From contig NC_079425.1 in assembly GCF_026213295.1 (NCBI RefSeq), forward strand, positions 13,178,897 to 13,242,896: 64,000 nucleotides of DNA. Direction: 5' to 3'. The stretch comes from Gadus chalcogrammus. Its lineage: Eukaryota; Chordata; Actinopteri; Gadiformes; Gadidae. Positions within the stretch are counted from its first letter, which is position 1. Every line of letters begins with the position of its first letter. This document shows, in pieces, positions 1-10,804 of this stretch. Both the position numbers and the translations under genes were made by a program. The notes under the pieces were generated by a model. That model was not told where the DNA came from. It searched no databases and saw nothing but the letters and a program-made list of their open reading frames with translations.

Positions 1-463
1 TAATTACAGGTTGCTAAGATAATATAGACCTACCCTTTTTATTTCCTATTTTTTCTGTAATCTACAATAGGCCATTCCTACTCATGCTTTTTGCATAGCG
101 CTAGTGCTGCAGTGCAATTCCTTTGAAAGTTTTCACAATGTACAAACCGCCTTTTTAGTTTCATGATAATTTCAAGTAGCCCAAAGCAGTGTGTCTTCAT
201 CGGAACTTACGTGGGCGCTATAACTTTCACCACTGCTCAAAGCCTTGGCGAGCATCGCATCCAGATCAGAAAGTCAAAGACTTACTCCACGCAGCACTTC
301 CGTGATATTGCAGTTTGGCTTTTTGAAGCATTATTCCAATACCACATGTATTTTAACCAATTAAATTTCATAATTTAAATATCTTCGTCGCTGCAGCTCT
401 ATTTTTAAATGTCACATGATGGCACAGCGCCACAAATGCATTGTTTGGGGGGGACTCTATAAT

Positions 464-475
464 AAATATATATAC

Positions 476-543
<68 letters not shown>

Positions 544-640
544 CTTTCTTTCTATCTATTAATCAATCTATCTATTAATTAATCTATCTATCTATTAAGC
601 CATATGCCTATCTATATATTCATCCATCAATCTATCTATT
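464..640. repeat. (AT)n microsatellite with TCTA/TTAA-type tail
   Basis: About 75 bp of almost pure AT dinucleotide is followed by a degenerate TATC/TAATC tetranucleotide stretch. The same array occurs in copy B at about 10727-10900, with small length differences. Confidence 0.95.
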
Positions 641-896
641 CTGAACCAAAAACGTGTCCACATCCCTGACCGATACCGATATTTTTGTCGACCGCTCAAC
701 CCCTACCAGATACAAATACTTTGGTAGCATTAGAAATCGCGCACTAGTATGCCAGTTTCCTGGCATATTATTGGTCGGCAAGACACAGCTATTATAAGGA
801 TATACTAAAGGTGTCACATCTGCTATTTTCAAAGGTGACAGACATGCAACATACCAAGTTATATTTACCCATGAATCGGTTTGATATGTTCTGTCT

Positions 897-1180
897 GTGT
901 TGTGGAGGAGGGGTGTGTTTGCTGATGGTACGGTCAATGGCTGGTGGTTTTGTTGGGTTGGCAATGGTGGGGGGTGGTGGGTCTGTCAGAGCGGTGGGGG
1001 GTCTGGTGGAGGGTTGGGTCTGGTGGGTCTGATGAGCGGTTGTTCTGCTGAAAGGTTGGTGCTGGGGTGGTGTTGGTTCTGGTGGAGAGTTTGTGCTGGG
1101 TCTGGTGGGGTTGCGTTGGGTCTGGTGGAGGGGTGGGGGCTTTTTGGTGGGGTGGTGGGTCTGGCATTGGGGTAGGCTTG
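897..1180. repeat. G-rich GGTCTGGTGG-type degenerate tandem repeat
   Basis: The plus strand is an irregular array of G runs separated by T, CT or TCT, built on a GGTCTGGTGG-like unit. Many GGG and GGGG runs lie close together, so G-quadruplex formation is likely. Low-complexity open frames in both strands here (G/V/W-rich on plus, P/T/H-rich on minus) are by-products of the repeat. The copy at 11158-11441 differs mainly in a G-run length. Confidence 0.85.
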
Positions 1181-3510
1181 GCTGCAGCAGCTAAGCCTAT
1201 TGTTCAGCTGCCAGATATCCCCCCAGCAAAGGCCCTCGCATGGGGAGAGCTTCCCAACCCTGAGGATATAAAAGGCCAGCATAATGGGAAAAAATACTCT
1301 GTAAAGCAAGAAGCAATCCCCTCTTCTTACCAGCGTGCGACAAACACAAGCACAAACACACACACAACACTCCCATACCCTGGTCACATGCAAGTAGTTT
1401 TTTCTGTCTGCTATCTTAGTCGTCAGATTTAGTCGTGCGGTGCTATTTTTAAATAGATTTAGTCATTACTGTGGCACAGGCCACTAACGGCCCCCGGGAC
1501 AGAGAAATAAAGTAATATTTGTGCACTCATTTGGCCCCTTAACACGGCTCCTCAGAACACTGTAATTGTTCGAATCACACGGAATACAGGTAAAAGGCGG
1601 GCGAACAACGCACACAGGCAGGAGAGAGAAAGGCCGAATGATAGAAGAGAATAAATTGTTCAGACGAGACATCGCTTGTTATTCCCTTTGTGCAATAGAA
1701 AGTCAGGCAAGGTCGGTCAAAAGAATTTGAGAAAATTTCAATTGAAGGTAAAGTTCTCTCACATTCGTAGACCCTCGTGCTGTAAAAACACTAGTATTCC
1801 AAGCACGACATAATTCCAGTCCCACAACAGATGATGTCGTAAAGCGTTCATTGAAAATATTGACATTGACGTCTAATTGCGTTTGCCTGCATGCGAGCGT
1901 ATGGAGCTGTAAAGATTATATATTTCTCCATTAAATCTCTCCCCCCTAAAAATCGGTTGGATAGACAATTAAGGGGAGCGAGCCTCCATATGGCGCTGTG
2001 TTGCTTTGTCCTCCAAGGCGTTACCACCAGGGGGAATCAGGAGAAACATAAAAGACACAATGCTGCTCCGCAGCCAGAACACAACATAGCACATCAAACA
2101 AGGAATTGTTATACCATTACCAAATAACGAAGACGGACACAACAACAAACAAGACTGTGCTCCAATAAGACCTCTTACCGCAGCGAAGAGGGAGCAGAAC
2201 ACACAGCCAAGCTGAGCTCTCTTGGTACCAGAAAACACCAAGCCGAGCAGAATAGTCTACCCATGCCCTGTGCATTCTGGCTCTGCACACTTTCAGCTGA
2301 ACTGTAGACATCAAATAGATAATATAAAACCAAGTATTAGAATATTATGGTGGGGGGAGTGTCATGTTGACAATAATCAAACTCAGATCGTGGTCGTGTA
2401 GGATTGGTGTGCATCTATAAAATATATGTATATATTCTTAACATGTTTGAGTATTATGAAGATGGCGTTAACTATATTTTATCGAGACGAAACAAAACAC
2501 TATGTTGGAATTTGTTCCAACTTAGTATTCTTAATCACACTCCGACATCTCCATTTAGGAAAGAATCAACAGTGTTATCAAATAAACTTTCTGAAACTGG
2601 AAGTATGCATTAGAATCATGACACGACAATTCAGTCAGTGAAGTCCACGCAAAGTCCATTCCACGACAATATGCAAAATTGTTTGAAATCAAATTGCATC
2701 TCCCAACCACCCAAAATGAGGTAACATTATTATTTTAGATAGATTTTAGATATTTTAGGGTTTACGTTTAGGGCGCATTCCTTGTTTCATTAATGCAAAT
2801 GACTGTGGTACTTACCAATAATAGTAAATCTAGTGTAAATCTATTGGAGAAGATAAAAGAAAGTAGTAAAAAGACTTTTAGAACATGCATATAGTAGAAT
2901 TTAACCCGCGGATCAAAATTTCACTACATTAGGCACCAGATAGTCTGTGTTAGTGCAATGGTTTCTCCAGAGCACTTTAATATCACAGCAAGAGAACAAG
3001 CTCAACATGCGTTATGTTGTATCCCAACATAAATACATATCACGTTTCACAAATCATAACACCCCCACCGTTGAAGGCTTTTCACTTAAGGAGATGAGAT
3101 TAGGGGAGACCTGCTCGACTTTGGAATTCCATGGCTGGATTCCCAGACCTATAAAACTGAACTTAAATCCAATGCCCTTACTGGTACAAACAGATACACC
3201 CATACAGAATGTAAATGTATTCTTTACAAATGTTTCTTAATAAAGAGACTTTTGTAGGTGAGCCAAAACCTTAAACTCAACTACAGAAACATGGAAAAAG
3301 CAAACAATTATATTCACAGTAATAAAAACTCAATGACAGTCTAAAATAAGCTTTCAGTTTTCTAGAATAACAAGCAAAAGAAGATGCAGTTGGTAACTGC
3401 CATTTAAATGTACTCTACCAAAAGGCAGCCAGGATGCACCAGAGTAATCAGCTTCATCAGTCAATCCCTGCACACCAACTGAAACTCGTATACACAAGCA
3501 AGCACAAACA
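1181..3510. other. Non-coding remainder of copy A
   Basis: I see no recognisable gene, RNA or transposon protein here. A stretch of about 55 codons (about 1178-1345, plus frame) has protein-like composition and stays open in both copies, but it matches nothing I know. The rest is AT-rich sequence with frequent stops. Confidence 0.5.
1267..1274 (+). promoter_or_regulatory. TATA-box-like TATAAAAG
   Basis: A consensus-quality TATAAAAG followed by GCC lies in non-repetitive sequence just after the G-rich tract. The identical site is at 11527-11534 in copy B. No gene is recognised downstream, so this may be chance. Confidence 0.2.
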
Positions 3511-3610
3511 NNNNNNNNNNNNNNNNNNNNNNNNNNNNNNNNNNNNNNNNNNNNNNNNNNNNNNNNNNNNNNNNNNNNNNNNNNNNNNNNNNNNNNNNNN
3601 NNNNNNNNNN
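3511..3610. other. Assembly gap (100 N)
   Basis: Exactly 100 N, the conventional placeholder for a gap of unknown size. It falls precisely where copy A stops matching copy B and where transposase-related sequence starts, so the true junction is hidden. Confidence 1.
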
Positions 3611-3752
3611 GGCGAAAACTGGAGCCCTCCGCCTGACTTGTGAAGGCATCTAAGCGCAACTTCCACCTCCCGATCGTGCGCTCAACGATGCACCGGGCCA
3701 GACGGTGGGCTTCGTTGTATTCCTCATCATGGACGTCTCCCGGGTTATTCAC
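3611..3752 (-). pseudogene. HARBI1-like (PIF/Harbinger) transposase C-terminal fragment, frameshifted
   Basis: On the minus strand the first frame reads EEYNEAHRLARCIVERTIG followed by RWK. This is the C-terminal block of the HARBI1/PIF-Harbinger DDE transposase family, with the conserved pattern E-x-x-Y-N-x-x-H...R-x-x-V/I-E-R-x-x-G-x-x-K. Right after it the continuation LRCLHKSGGGLQFS, also typical of the family, is in a different frame, so a one-base indel breaks the protein within a few codons of the RWK. The fragment then runs into the N gap, so its distal part is not visible. An in-frame stop lies just upstream of the first conserved residues. In intact elements this protein acts with a Myb-like partner to move the transposon; here it is a dead relic. 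It is a transposon piece rather than the domesticated host HARBI1 gene, because no other exon is present nearby. Confidence 0.8.
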
Positions 3753-4075
3753 AGGTGTGAAGAGGAATTATTTCAGGGGGAAAATGCCGTGAAACGCACA
3801 GTGCATTCAGGATTAGGACTGATATATGTCGGTTTAAGCCTAATCAATTGTGTTTAATGTCTTTAGCATTCATATAATTGCAGTCTATTTTTTTTGTAGG
3901 CTGCACTGCTGTTGTCCTTGATGGGGATATATTTTAACCCTTTTTAACACAATTTTCCTGCGACATTCCTGCGTCTCCCCCTCCTACGGAGCCCATTTCA
4001 GCACCGTGTCAGTAGACAGTTACAATCCTACGACGTCGTGAGTGCAGCGAATGCGCGTTCACGTTAAGAGGAGTT
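3753..4075. other. Non-coding spacer between transposase relic and element end
   Basis: No coding potential is seen. It is probably the internal part of the Harbinger-type element whose transposase relic lies to the left, but nothing in it is diagnostic. Confidence 0.35.
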
Positions 4076-4166
4076 TCGGGAAACGCTCCAAAGAAATTGA
4101 CGATGGATCGCAAGATCCATCGTGAGAATGATCGTACGAGCGTGGATTCATCGTTATCGGGAAACG
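4076..4166. mobile_element. Probable DNA-transposon end with hairpin
   Basis: The 10-bp word TCGGGAAACG occurs at 4076-4085 and again at 4157-4166. Between them ACGATGGATC (4100-4109) and GATCCATCGT (4114-4123) form a perfect 10-bp stem with a four-base loop. The outer sequence, read from the right end on the minus strand as CGTTTCCCGATAACGATG, resembles ends of fish Harbinger-type elements. It stands next to the HARBI1-like relic. No partner terminus is seen because the other side is in the gap. Confidence 0.4.
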
Positions 4167-5229
4167 GGGCCTGAGCTGTTTAGAGTGTTAACCTCCGAAC
4201 TTATCAATGCACCATCAAGACACCGAAAAAAGTCATCACAATGGTTATACTTGACTTTATAATTCGCATGACGACCAATAAAAAACAACAGTGTTACCCC
4301 TTATGTTTTTTTCATGACGACCAATGAAAACAACAGTGTTTCCCCTTATGTTTTTTTTCATGACGACCAAAGAAAAATGATAGTGTCATCAAGACACCGA
4401 AAAAAGTCATCACAATGGTTATACTTGACTTTATAATTCGCATGACGATCAATAAAAACAACAGTGTTCCCCCTTATGTTTTTTTCATGACGACCAATAA
4501 AAAACAACAGTGTTACCCCTTGTGTTTTATTTCATGATGACCAATAAAAAACAGTGTTTCCCCTTATGTTTTTTTTCATGAAAACCAATAAAAACAACAG
4601 TGTTACCCTTATGTTTTTTTCATGCCGACCAATAAAAACAACAGTGTTACCCCTTATGTTTTTTTGACAAAGACAACAGTGTTACCCCTTATGTTTTTTT
4701 TCATGACGACCAATAAAAAACAACAGTGTTACCCCTTGTGTTTTTATTTCATGATGACCAATAAAAAACAACAGTGTTACCCCTTATGGTTTTTTTCATG
4801 ACGACCAATAAAAAACAACAGTGTTACCCCTTATGTTTTTTTCATGACGACCAATGAAAAACAACAGTGTTTCCCCTTATGTTTTTTTCATGACGACCAA
4901 TAAAAAACAACAGTGTTACCCTTATGTTTTTATTCATGACGACCAATAAAAACAACAGTGTTACCTCTTATGTTTTTTTCATGACGACCAATAAAAAACA
5001 ACTGTTACCCCTTATTGTTTTTTTTCATGACGACCAAAGAAAATCGACAGTGTCACCCCTCATCTTTCCCCATGTCGACGTTTTTGCAGGGATCCGGACC
5101 TGAGCTGTTTAGAGTGTTAACCTCCGAACTTATCAATGCACCATCAAGACACCGATAAAAGTCATCACAATGGTTATACTTGACTTTATAATTCGCATGA
5201 AATAGAAATAAGAGACTTACAACAGAGGT

Positions 5230-5297
5230 CATAAGCCGGACTTGAACCCGGGTCTCAGGGGCACTAGCTCACAGCTCTCTCCACTTCCCACTGAGAT
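5230..5297 (-). repeat. tRNA-like / SINE-head-like segment, copy 1
   Basis: On the minus strand it reads CTCAGTGGGAAG (A-box-like, about 5283-5297) and, roughly 35 bases later, GGGTTCAAGTCCGG (B-box-like, 5236-5249; the usual GGTTCGANTCC with CGA changed to CAA). CCGG/CCGG around the TTCAAGT gives a short T-arm-like stem. No clean acceptor stem is seen, so this is a pol-III-promoter-bearing SINE or tRNA pseudogene rather than a working tRNA gene. Confidence 0.4.
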
Positions 5298-5997
5298 TTG
5301 TAATTTAATATTGTCTGAGGTTATATATGGTGTTATATTTTTTTCATGAAAACCAATAAAAACAACAGTGTTACCCCTTATGTTTTTTTGAAAAAGACAA
5401 CAGTGTTACCCCTTATGGTTTTTTTCATGACGACCAATAAAAAAACACTGTGTTTCCCCTTATGTTTTTTTTCATGAAAACCAATAAAAACAACAGTGTT
5501 ACCCTTATGTTTTTTTTCATGACGACCAATAAAAATCAACAGTGTTACCCTTATGTTTTTTTTCATGACGACCAATAAAAAACAACAGTGTTACCCCTTA
5601 TGTTTTTTTCATGACGACCAATGAAAAACAACAGTGTTTCCCCTTATGTTTTTTTTCATGAAAACCAATAAAAAACAACAGTGTTACCCTTATGTTTTTA
5701 TTCATGACGACCAATAAAAAACAACAGTGTTACCTCTTATGTTTTTTTCATGACGACCAATAAAAAACAACTGTTACCCCTTATTGTTTTTTTCATGACG
5801 ACCAAAGAAAATCGACAGTGTCACCCCTCATCTTTCCCCATGTCGACGTTTTTGCAGGGATCCGGACCTGAGCTGTTTAGAGTGTTAACCTCCGAACTTA
5901 TCAATGCACCATCAAGACACCGATAAAAGTCATCACAATGGTTATACTTGACTTTATAATTCGCATGAAATAGAAATAAGAGACTTACAACAGAGGT

Positions 5998-6065
5998 CAT
6001 AAGCCGGACTTGAACCCGGGTCTCAGGGGCACTAGCTCACAGCTCTCTCCACTTCCCACTGAGAT
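5998..6065 (-). repeat. tRNA-like / SINE-head-like segment, copy 2
   Basis: Same sequence as the segment 768 bp to the left, B-box-like at 6004-6017. It was carried along by the higher-order duplication rather than inserted independently, since its flanks match as well. Confidence 0.4.
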
Positions 6066-7690
6066 TTGTAATTTAATATTGTCTGAGGTTATATATGGTG
6101 TTATATTTTTTTCATGAAAACCAATAAAAACAACAGTGTTACCCCTTATGTTTTTTTGAAAAACAACAGTGTTACCCCTTATGGTTTTTTTCATGACGAC
6201 CAATAAAAAAACACTGTGTTTCCCCTTATGTTTTTTTTCATGAAAACCAATAAAAACAACAGTGTTACCCTTATGTTTTTTTTCATGACGACCAATAAAA
6301 ATCAACAGTGTTACCCTTATGTTTTTTTTCATGACGACCAATAAAAAACAACAGTGTTACCCCTTATGTTTTTTTCATGACGACCAATAAAAAACGACTG
6401 ATACCCCTTATGTTTTTTTCATGACGACCAAAGAAAAACGACAGTGTCAACCCTCATGTTTCATCTGAAAAAAACGACAGTGTTACCCCCTATATTTTAA
6501 TTGATAAATATCGACAGTGTTACCCCTTGTGTTTTTTTTCATGACGACCAATAAAAACGACACTGATACCCTTTATGTTTTTTTTCATGACGACCAATAA
6601 AAAACAACAGTGTTACCCCTTATGTTTTTTTCATGACGACCAATGAAAAACAACAGCGTTTCCCCTTATCTTTTTTTTCATGAAAACCAATAAAAAACAA
6701 CAGTGTTACCCTTATGTTTTTTTTCATGACGACCAATAAAAAAACAGTGTTACCCCTTATGTTTTTTTTCATGACGACCAATAAAAAACAACAGTGTTAC
6801 CCCTTATGTTTTTTTGACAAAGACAACAGTGTTACCCCTTATGTTTTTTTCATGACGACCAATAAAAAAACAGTGTTACACCTTGTGTTTTATTTCATGA
6901 TGACCAATCAAAAACAACAGTGTTACCCCTTATGGTTTTTGTCATGACGACCAATAAAAAACAACAGTGTTAAAACGACAGTGTTACCCTTTATGTTTTT
7001 TTTCATGACGACCAATAAAAAACAACAGTGTTACCCCTTATGTTTTTTTCATGGCGACCAATGAAAAACAACAGTGTTTCCCCTTATGTTTTTTCATGAC
7101 GACCAAAGAAAAATGATAGTGTCACCCCTCATCTTTCCCCATGTCGACGTTTTTGCAGGGATCCGAACCTGAGCTGTTTAGAGTGTTAACCTCCGAACTT
7201 ATCAATGCACCATCAAGACACCAAAAAAAGTCATCACAATGGTTATACTTGACTTTATAATTCGCACGACGACCAATAAAAAACAACAGTGTTACCCCTT
7301 ATGTTTTTTTTCATGACGACCAATAAAAAACAACAGTGTTACCCCTTATGTTTTTTTTCATGACGACCAATAAAAACAACAGTGTTACCCCTTATGTTTT
7401 TTTTTCACGACGACCAGTAAAAAACAACAGTGTTACCCCTTATGTTTTTTTTCATGACGACCTATAAAAAACAACAGTGTTACCCCTCATGTTTCATTTG
7501 ATAAAAACAACAGTGTTACCCCCTATGTTTTAATTGATAAATATCTACAGTGTTACCCCTTATGTTTTTTTCACGACGACCGATAAAAAACGACAGTGGT
7601 ACCCATGTCGAAGTTTTTACGGGGATCCGAACCTGAGCTGTCTAGAGTGTTAACATCCGAACTTATCAATGCACCATCAAGTGCAAAAGA

Positions 7691-8270
7691 CATGAAAGCA
7701 TTACGTTCAAAATTTAAGATATTGTGTTTTCCACAGAAATTGAGCCGCGGTCTCCAGTGGGTTAGTGCACTCCACTACGGAGGCGATGACAATACACAAT
7801 AATCAATCATCAATACAGAGGATCGCCCGTCATCTCGTCTCTAAACAATAGATGTTGCGCAGCATTTATTATGACGTCATTATATAGACTCTCTCTCAGC
7901 ACCCCCCCCTCGGACTGACTTCCCGCGTCCCTGCAACCGGTGCCTCGGGGCTGCCCGCTGCCAAGGCAATCGCGGTCAACAATCGCGGTTAACAATCCCT
8001 TTCTCCCCCATGTCGCGGTTCAGTCTACTTCAGATTGATGTGGAAGTGGAGGAACCAGAGACGTCGGAGAACCCAACGCAGTCGTTTAAGATTCATAAGT
8101 ACCGTCTGGAGGCGCACACAGCTTTTGGCCGTGATAATATATATTATCTGATATAGATATCTATGTATCATATGATACTATTTAGATATAGAGCTCCAGA
8201 AATACTGTATTAAGGGCCTACTAACACCCATATATTAGCATCCATAAGTAGCATGCCATGGGACCTTTAA
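7691..8270 (+). mobile_element. Truncated TTAA-type non-autonomous DNA transposon
   Basis: The right end reads GCATGCCATGGGACCT and is followed directly by TTAA (8267-8270). This is the mirror of the left end AGGTGCCATGGCATGC of the element at 33194-34227, and 8016-8195 matches 33533-33693 in reverse orientation. Between the copies the 8.1-kb one has about 21 extra bases near 8093-8113. No matching left terminus is found toward the minisatellite, so the left end is lost and the left boundary given here is approximate. A TTAA target site suggests a Kolobok- or piggyBac-like mover; no transposase is encoded. Confidence 0.6.
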
Positions 8271-10262
8271 ATGGCTCTCTTATGAATCCTTTCGTACAGT
8301 ACTACCGTCAAATTATTTTACAGTTCTATTTATTGTATGTGTTCTTCTGTTCTATGACGCAAGTGTGATTTATTGATCTGTTCGAAAGCTGCTTGTTTTA
8401 GCAAGCACAACAAAACCTTTTGAAAAAACAAAGGTTTACGATTCATAAAGAGAATGAACGGTATTCAAATTAAGTTAACACGCACACACTTTGGCTCAAA
8501 TATTCACAATGGCACTCAATGTTTACCGTCTTTTAAACCGACACAGAAAAGCACAGCACTACATGTAAAAGTGGTTCAGCTGAAAGCACAGCACTACATA
8601 TATTAGACGTTGTTAAGCACCATCAGGAAATACATATGGGATGAAATGACATTTCACCTCTCCTCATAAAAAGCTAAATCTATCTCTGAATGTTTGGGCT
8701 TTAAGCTTCACCCATCTTACATATAAATCTATGTTTGTGTCATTATTAATTGAAATGTTGCTCTGAGCAAAACTGATTTTCTCCACAAAAGACATGTGGT
8801 GTGTGTGTGTCTTTATTCCACTTTTTCAAGCTGTCCATCTCCAATACTTTTCTAGGACTGGACGTTCCAAAACAATGCACACGACTCTCTTCCTTCCAGT
8901 GCTCTGCGCTAACAAGAGCCCTCATAAAGCCAGCGTTTGAACCAAGATGTCGTTTCGGACGCTGGCTCTGACGCCGTCTGGCAGTAAGTGGCTTCTGGAC
9001 AAACACACAGCCTTATCTTCTCTTGATGGATTCATAGGCGTTCCTCTTGGTTGGCCCTCCTAGCCGACTCACGGGACATCCTAGCCCAGCAGAGAGAGCA
9101 GCCAAGGCAGACAGAGCTTCCATCGTCCACAATGTCCTCTCTTGCTTCCAGAAAAATAACACATCGCTCCTGACTACCAGCTCGAGGATAGGGGGGTGAA
9201 AGAAATGGCTGTTTCCTGAATAACAATAGTCATTCGTTTCCGCTGACTGAACCGTGGTTTAACCATGCAGTGTGTTGGCCTGCTGGGATAATTAATATGT
9301 TCCCAGCTGTGCCGCTGGTGTTAAGAAAGCAGGCGGAAGCGACTGGAAGTTGGCGTTCCTCATCACACCTAGCTGTCACCACCAAGGCGGAGGTGTCGAT
9401 GGGGTGGCGGTGGAGGGGAGGAGGCATGGATCCAATATGAGACAGCTCACTTCAACGAGGCTGCTCACAAGACATCAGAAGTGACGCTTTCCGCTTTTCT
9501 CCATTTCTGGTCAGCATACGTTTTAGAGGCTATTATCAGACGGTATAAGGTGCCGAAGCTATAGTCTGCATCGGGTCCCGGACGTCAGTACTCGAGATGG
9601 CTACTCGGAAATATTTGCTGTAACCAGGAGGAGCGATTGTCGGTGTGGATTGTGTCAGTGTGTCAGTGTGGAGATGGTGATAGTGTTGGAGATGATAGAG
9701 TGGAGTTAATGGTGGGGTGGATACGGATATCGGGTTGAGGTTGAGGTTGTGATGGTTCTCTGACGATGCCCTAGTCTCTGTCGCTGTACAACATTCTCCG
9801 TCTCTCCAATGGTTGGCAACAGCAGGACATGATTTATTCCTGTAAAATCCACCACACATCATCACACCTCACTATGTCACCACAGCTGCCAGAACGGTTG
9901 CATCGGTTTCTTGGATTGTCACTAACAATCGATTTGTAGAGAAATGTATAAAAAGTGAGGATGGCGCTCTCTTCTCCTCCTAGTAAGTGCTGGTTGTGTG
10001 TTGGGGAGGTTGGTCCTTCATCACTAGACAAAAGGGATGGAACCAAGATAAGAAAAAGATTGGTTAAAAAAAATTGTTGCGCCGTAATTACAGTACCCAG
10101 TGAAACTTCTCAGTTCCAGATGATGTGTAGTCGCCATCACGGCAATGTCTACTTTCTCATTACTCATGAACAAACTGTTGCACTCCACCTATATCAGCTC
10201 TATCTACTTATAATAACAGGCTGCTAAGGTATTATACTCCTCTATCAAAAAGCTCCAATTAC
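8271..10262. other. Unique non-coding DNA between minisatellite/TE block and copy B
   Basis: No recognisable gene. Frames of up to 110 codons (for example 8746-9006 and 9536-9865, minus) lack known domains and splice-compatible neighbours. The last 60 bases contain a poor extra copy of the duplication start: TAATAACAGGCTGCTAAGG about 60 bp before TAATTACAGGTTGCTAAGA. Confidence 0.5.
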
Positions 10263-10736
10263 TAATTACAGGTTGCTAAGATAATATAGACCTACCCTTT
10301 TTATTTCCTATTTTTTCTGTAATCTACAATAGGCCATTCCTACTCATGCTTTTTTGCATAGCGCTAGTGCTGCAGTGCAATTCCTTTGAAAGTTTTCACA
10401 ATGTACAAACGACATTTTTAGTTTCATGATAATTTCAAGTAGCCCAAAGCAGTGTGTCTTCATCGTAACTTACGTGGGCGCTATAACTTTCACCACTGCT
10501 CAAAGCCTTGGCGAGCATCGCATCCAGATCAGAAAGTCAAAGACTTACTCCACGCAGCACTTCCGTGATATTGCAGTTTGGCTTTTTGAAGCATTATTCC
10601 AATACCACATGTATTTTAACCAATTAAATTTCATAATTTAAATATCTTCGTCGCTGCAGCTCTATTTTTAAATGTCACATGATGGCACAGCGCCACAAAT
10701 GCATTGTTTGGGGGGGCTCTATAATAATATATATAC

Positions 10737-10804
<68 letters not shown>

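Larger units (their letters stand above)
1..3510. repeat. Copy A of a 3.5-kb direct duplication
   Basis: This segment recurs at 10263-13759 in the same orientation. The copies can be followed base by base with about 20-25 differences, mostly one-base indels in homopolymer runs plus a few substitutions, so identity is about 99 percent. Copy A already matches at base 1, so it probably extends left of the window, and it ends exactly at the N gap at 3511. Inside it are an (AT)n tract with a TATC-type tail, a G-rich tract and otherwise unremarkable AT-rich non-coding sequence. The open frames here are short, share no recognisable domain, and are preserved in copy B only because the copies are so alike. 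It could be a recent segmental duplication or two haplotypes placed in tandem by the assembler. Confidence 0.95.
4850..6345. repeat. Higher-order repeat, two copies about 768 bp apart
   Basis: The GATCCGGACC site at 5091 recurs at 5859, a spacing of 768 bp. Flanking unit variants (CAACTGTTACC, TTACCTCTTATG, ATCGACAGTGTCACC) occur in the same order in both copies. Each copy contains one tRNA-like insert. Similarity fades near 6345. A block of many minisatellite units plus insert was evidently duplicated together. Confidence 0.85.
4167..7690. repeat. Minisatellite of about 46-bp units with higher-order structure
   Basis: Several dozen copies of a unit of about 45-47 bp are present. Its core words are CAACAGTGTTACCCCTTATG, a T run, and CATGACGACCAATAAAAAA. 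The units are interrupted by a roughly 100-bp non-unit block that begins CCTGAGCTGTTTAGAGTG and ends near TATAATTCGCATGA. The block is at 4169, 5096, 5864, 7168 and, truncated, 7630; a partial copy without its start lies at 4386-4443. Unit variants with 1-4 base changes or deletions alternate non-randomly, giving higher-order repeats. The small basic frames on the minus strand (MKKN, HEKKHKG repeats) are artefacts of the array. Confidence 0.95.

Noticed and set aside
632..964. 110-codon minus frame conserved in copy B (10896-11225)
   Set aside because: Conserved only because the whole 3.5 kb is nearly identical; no known domain and differing ends in the two copies.
5230..5297. Functional tRNA gene
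   Set aside because: A- and B-box-like words are present but there is no acceptor stem and the arms do not fold properly.
4167..7690. CRISPR-like array
   Set aside because: Units are contiguous tandem repeats without unique spacers, in a vertebrate-type sequence; no cas genes.
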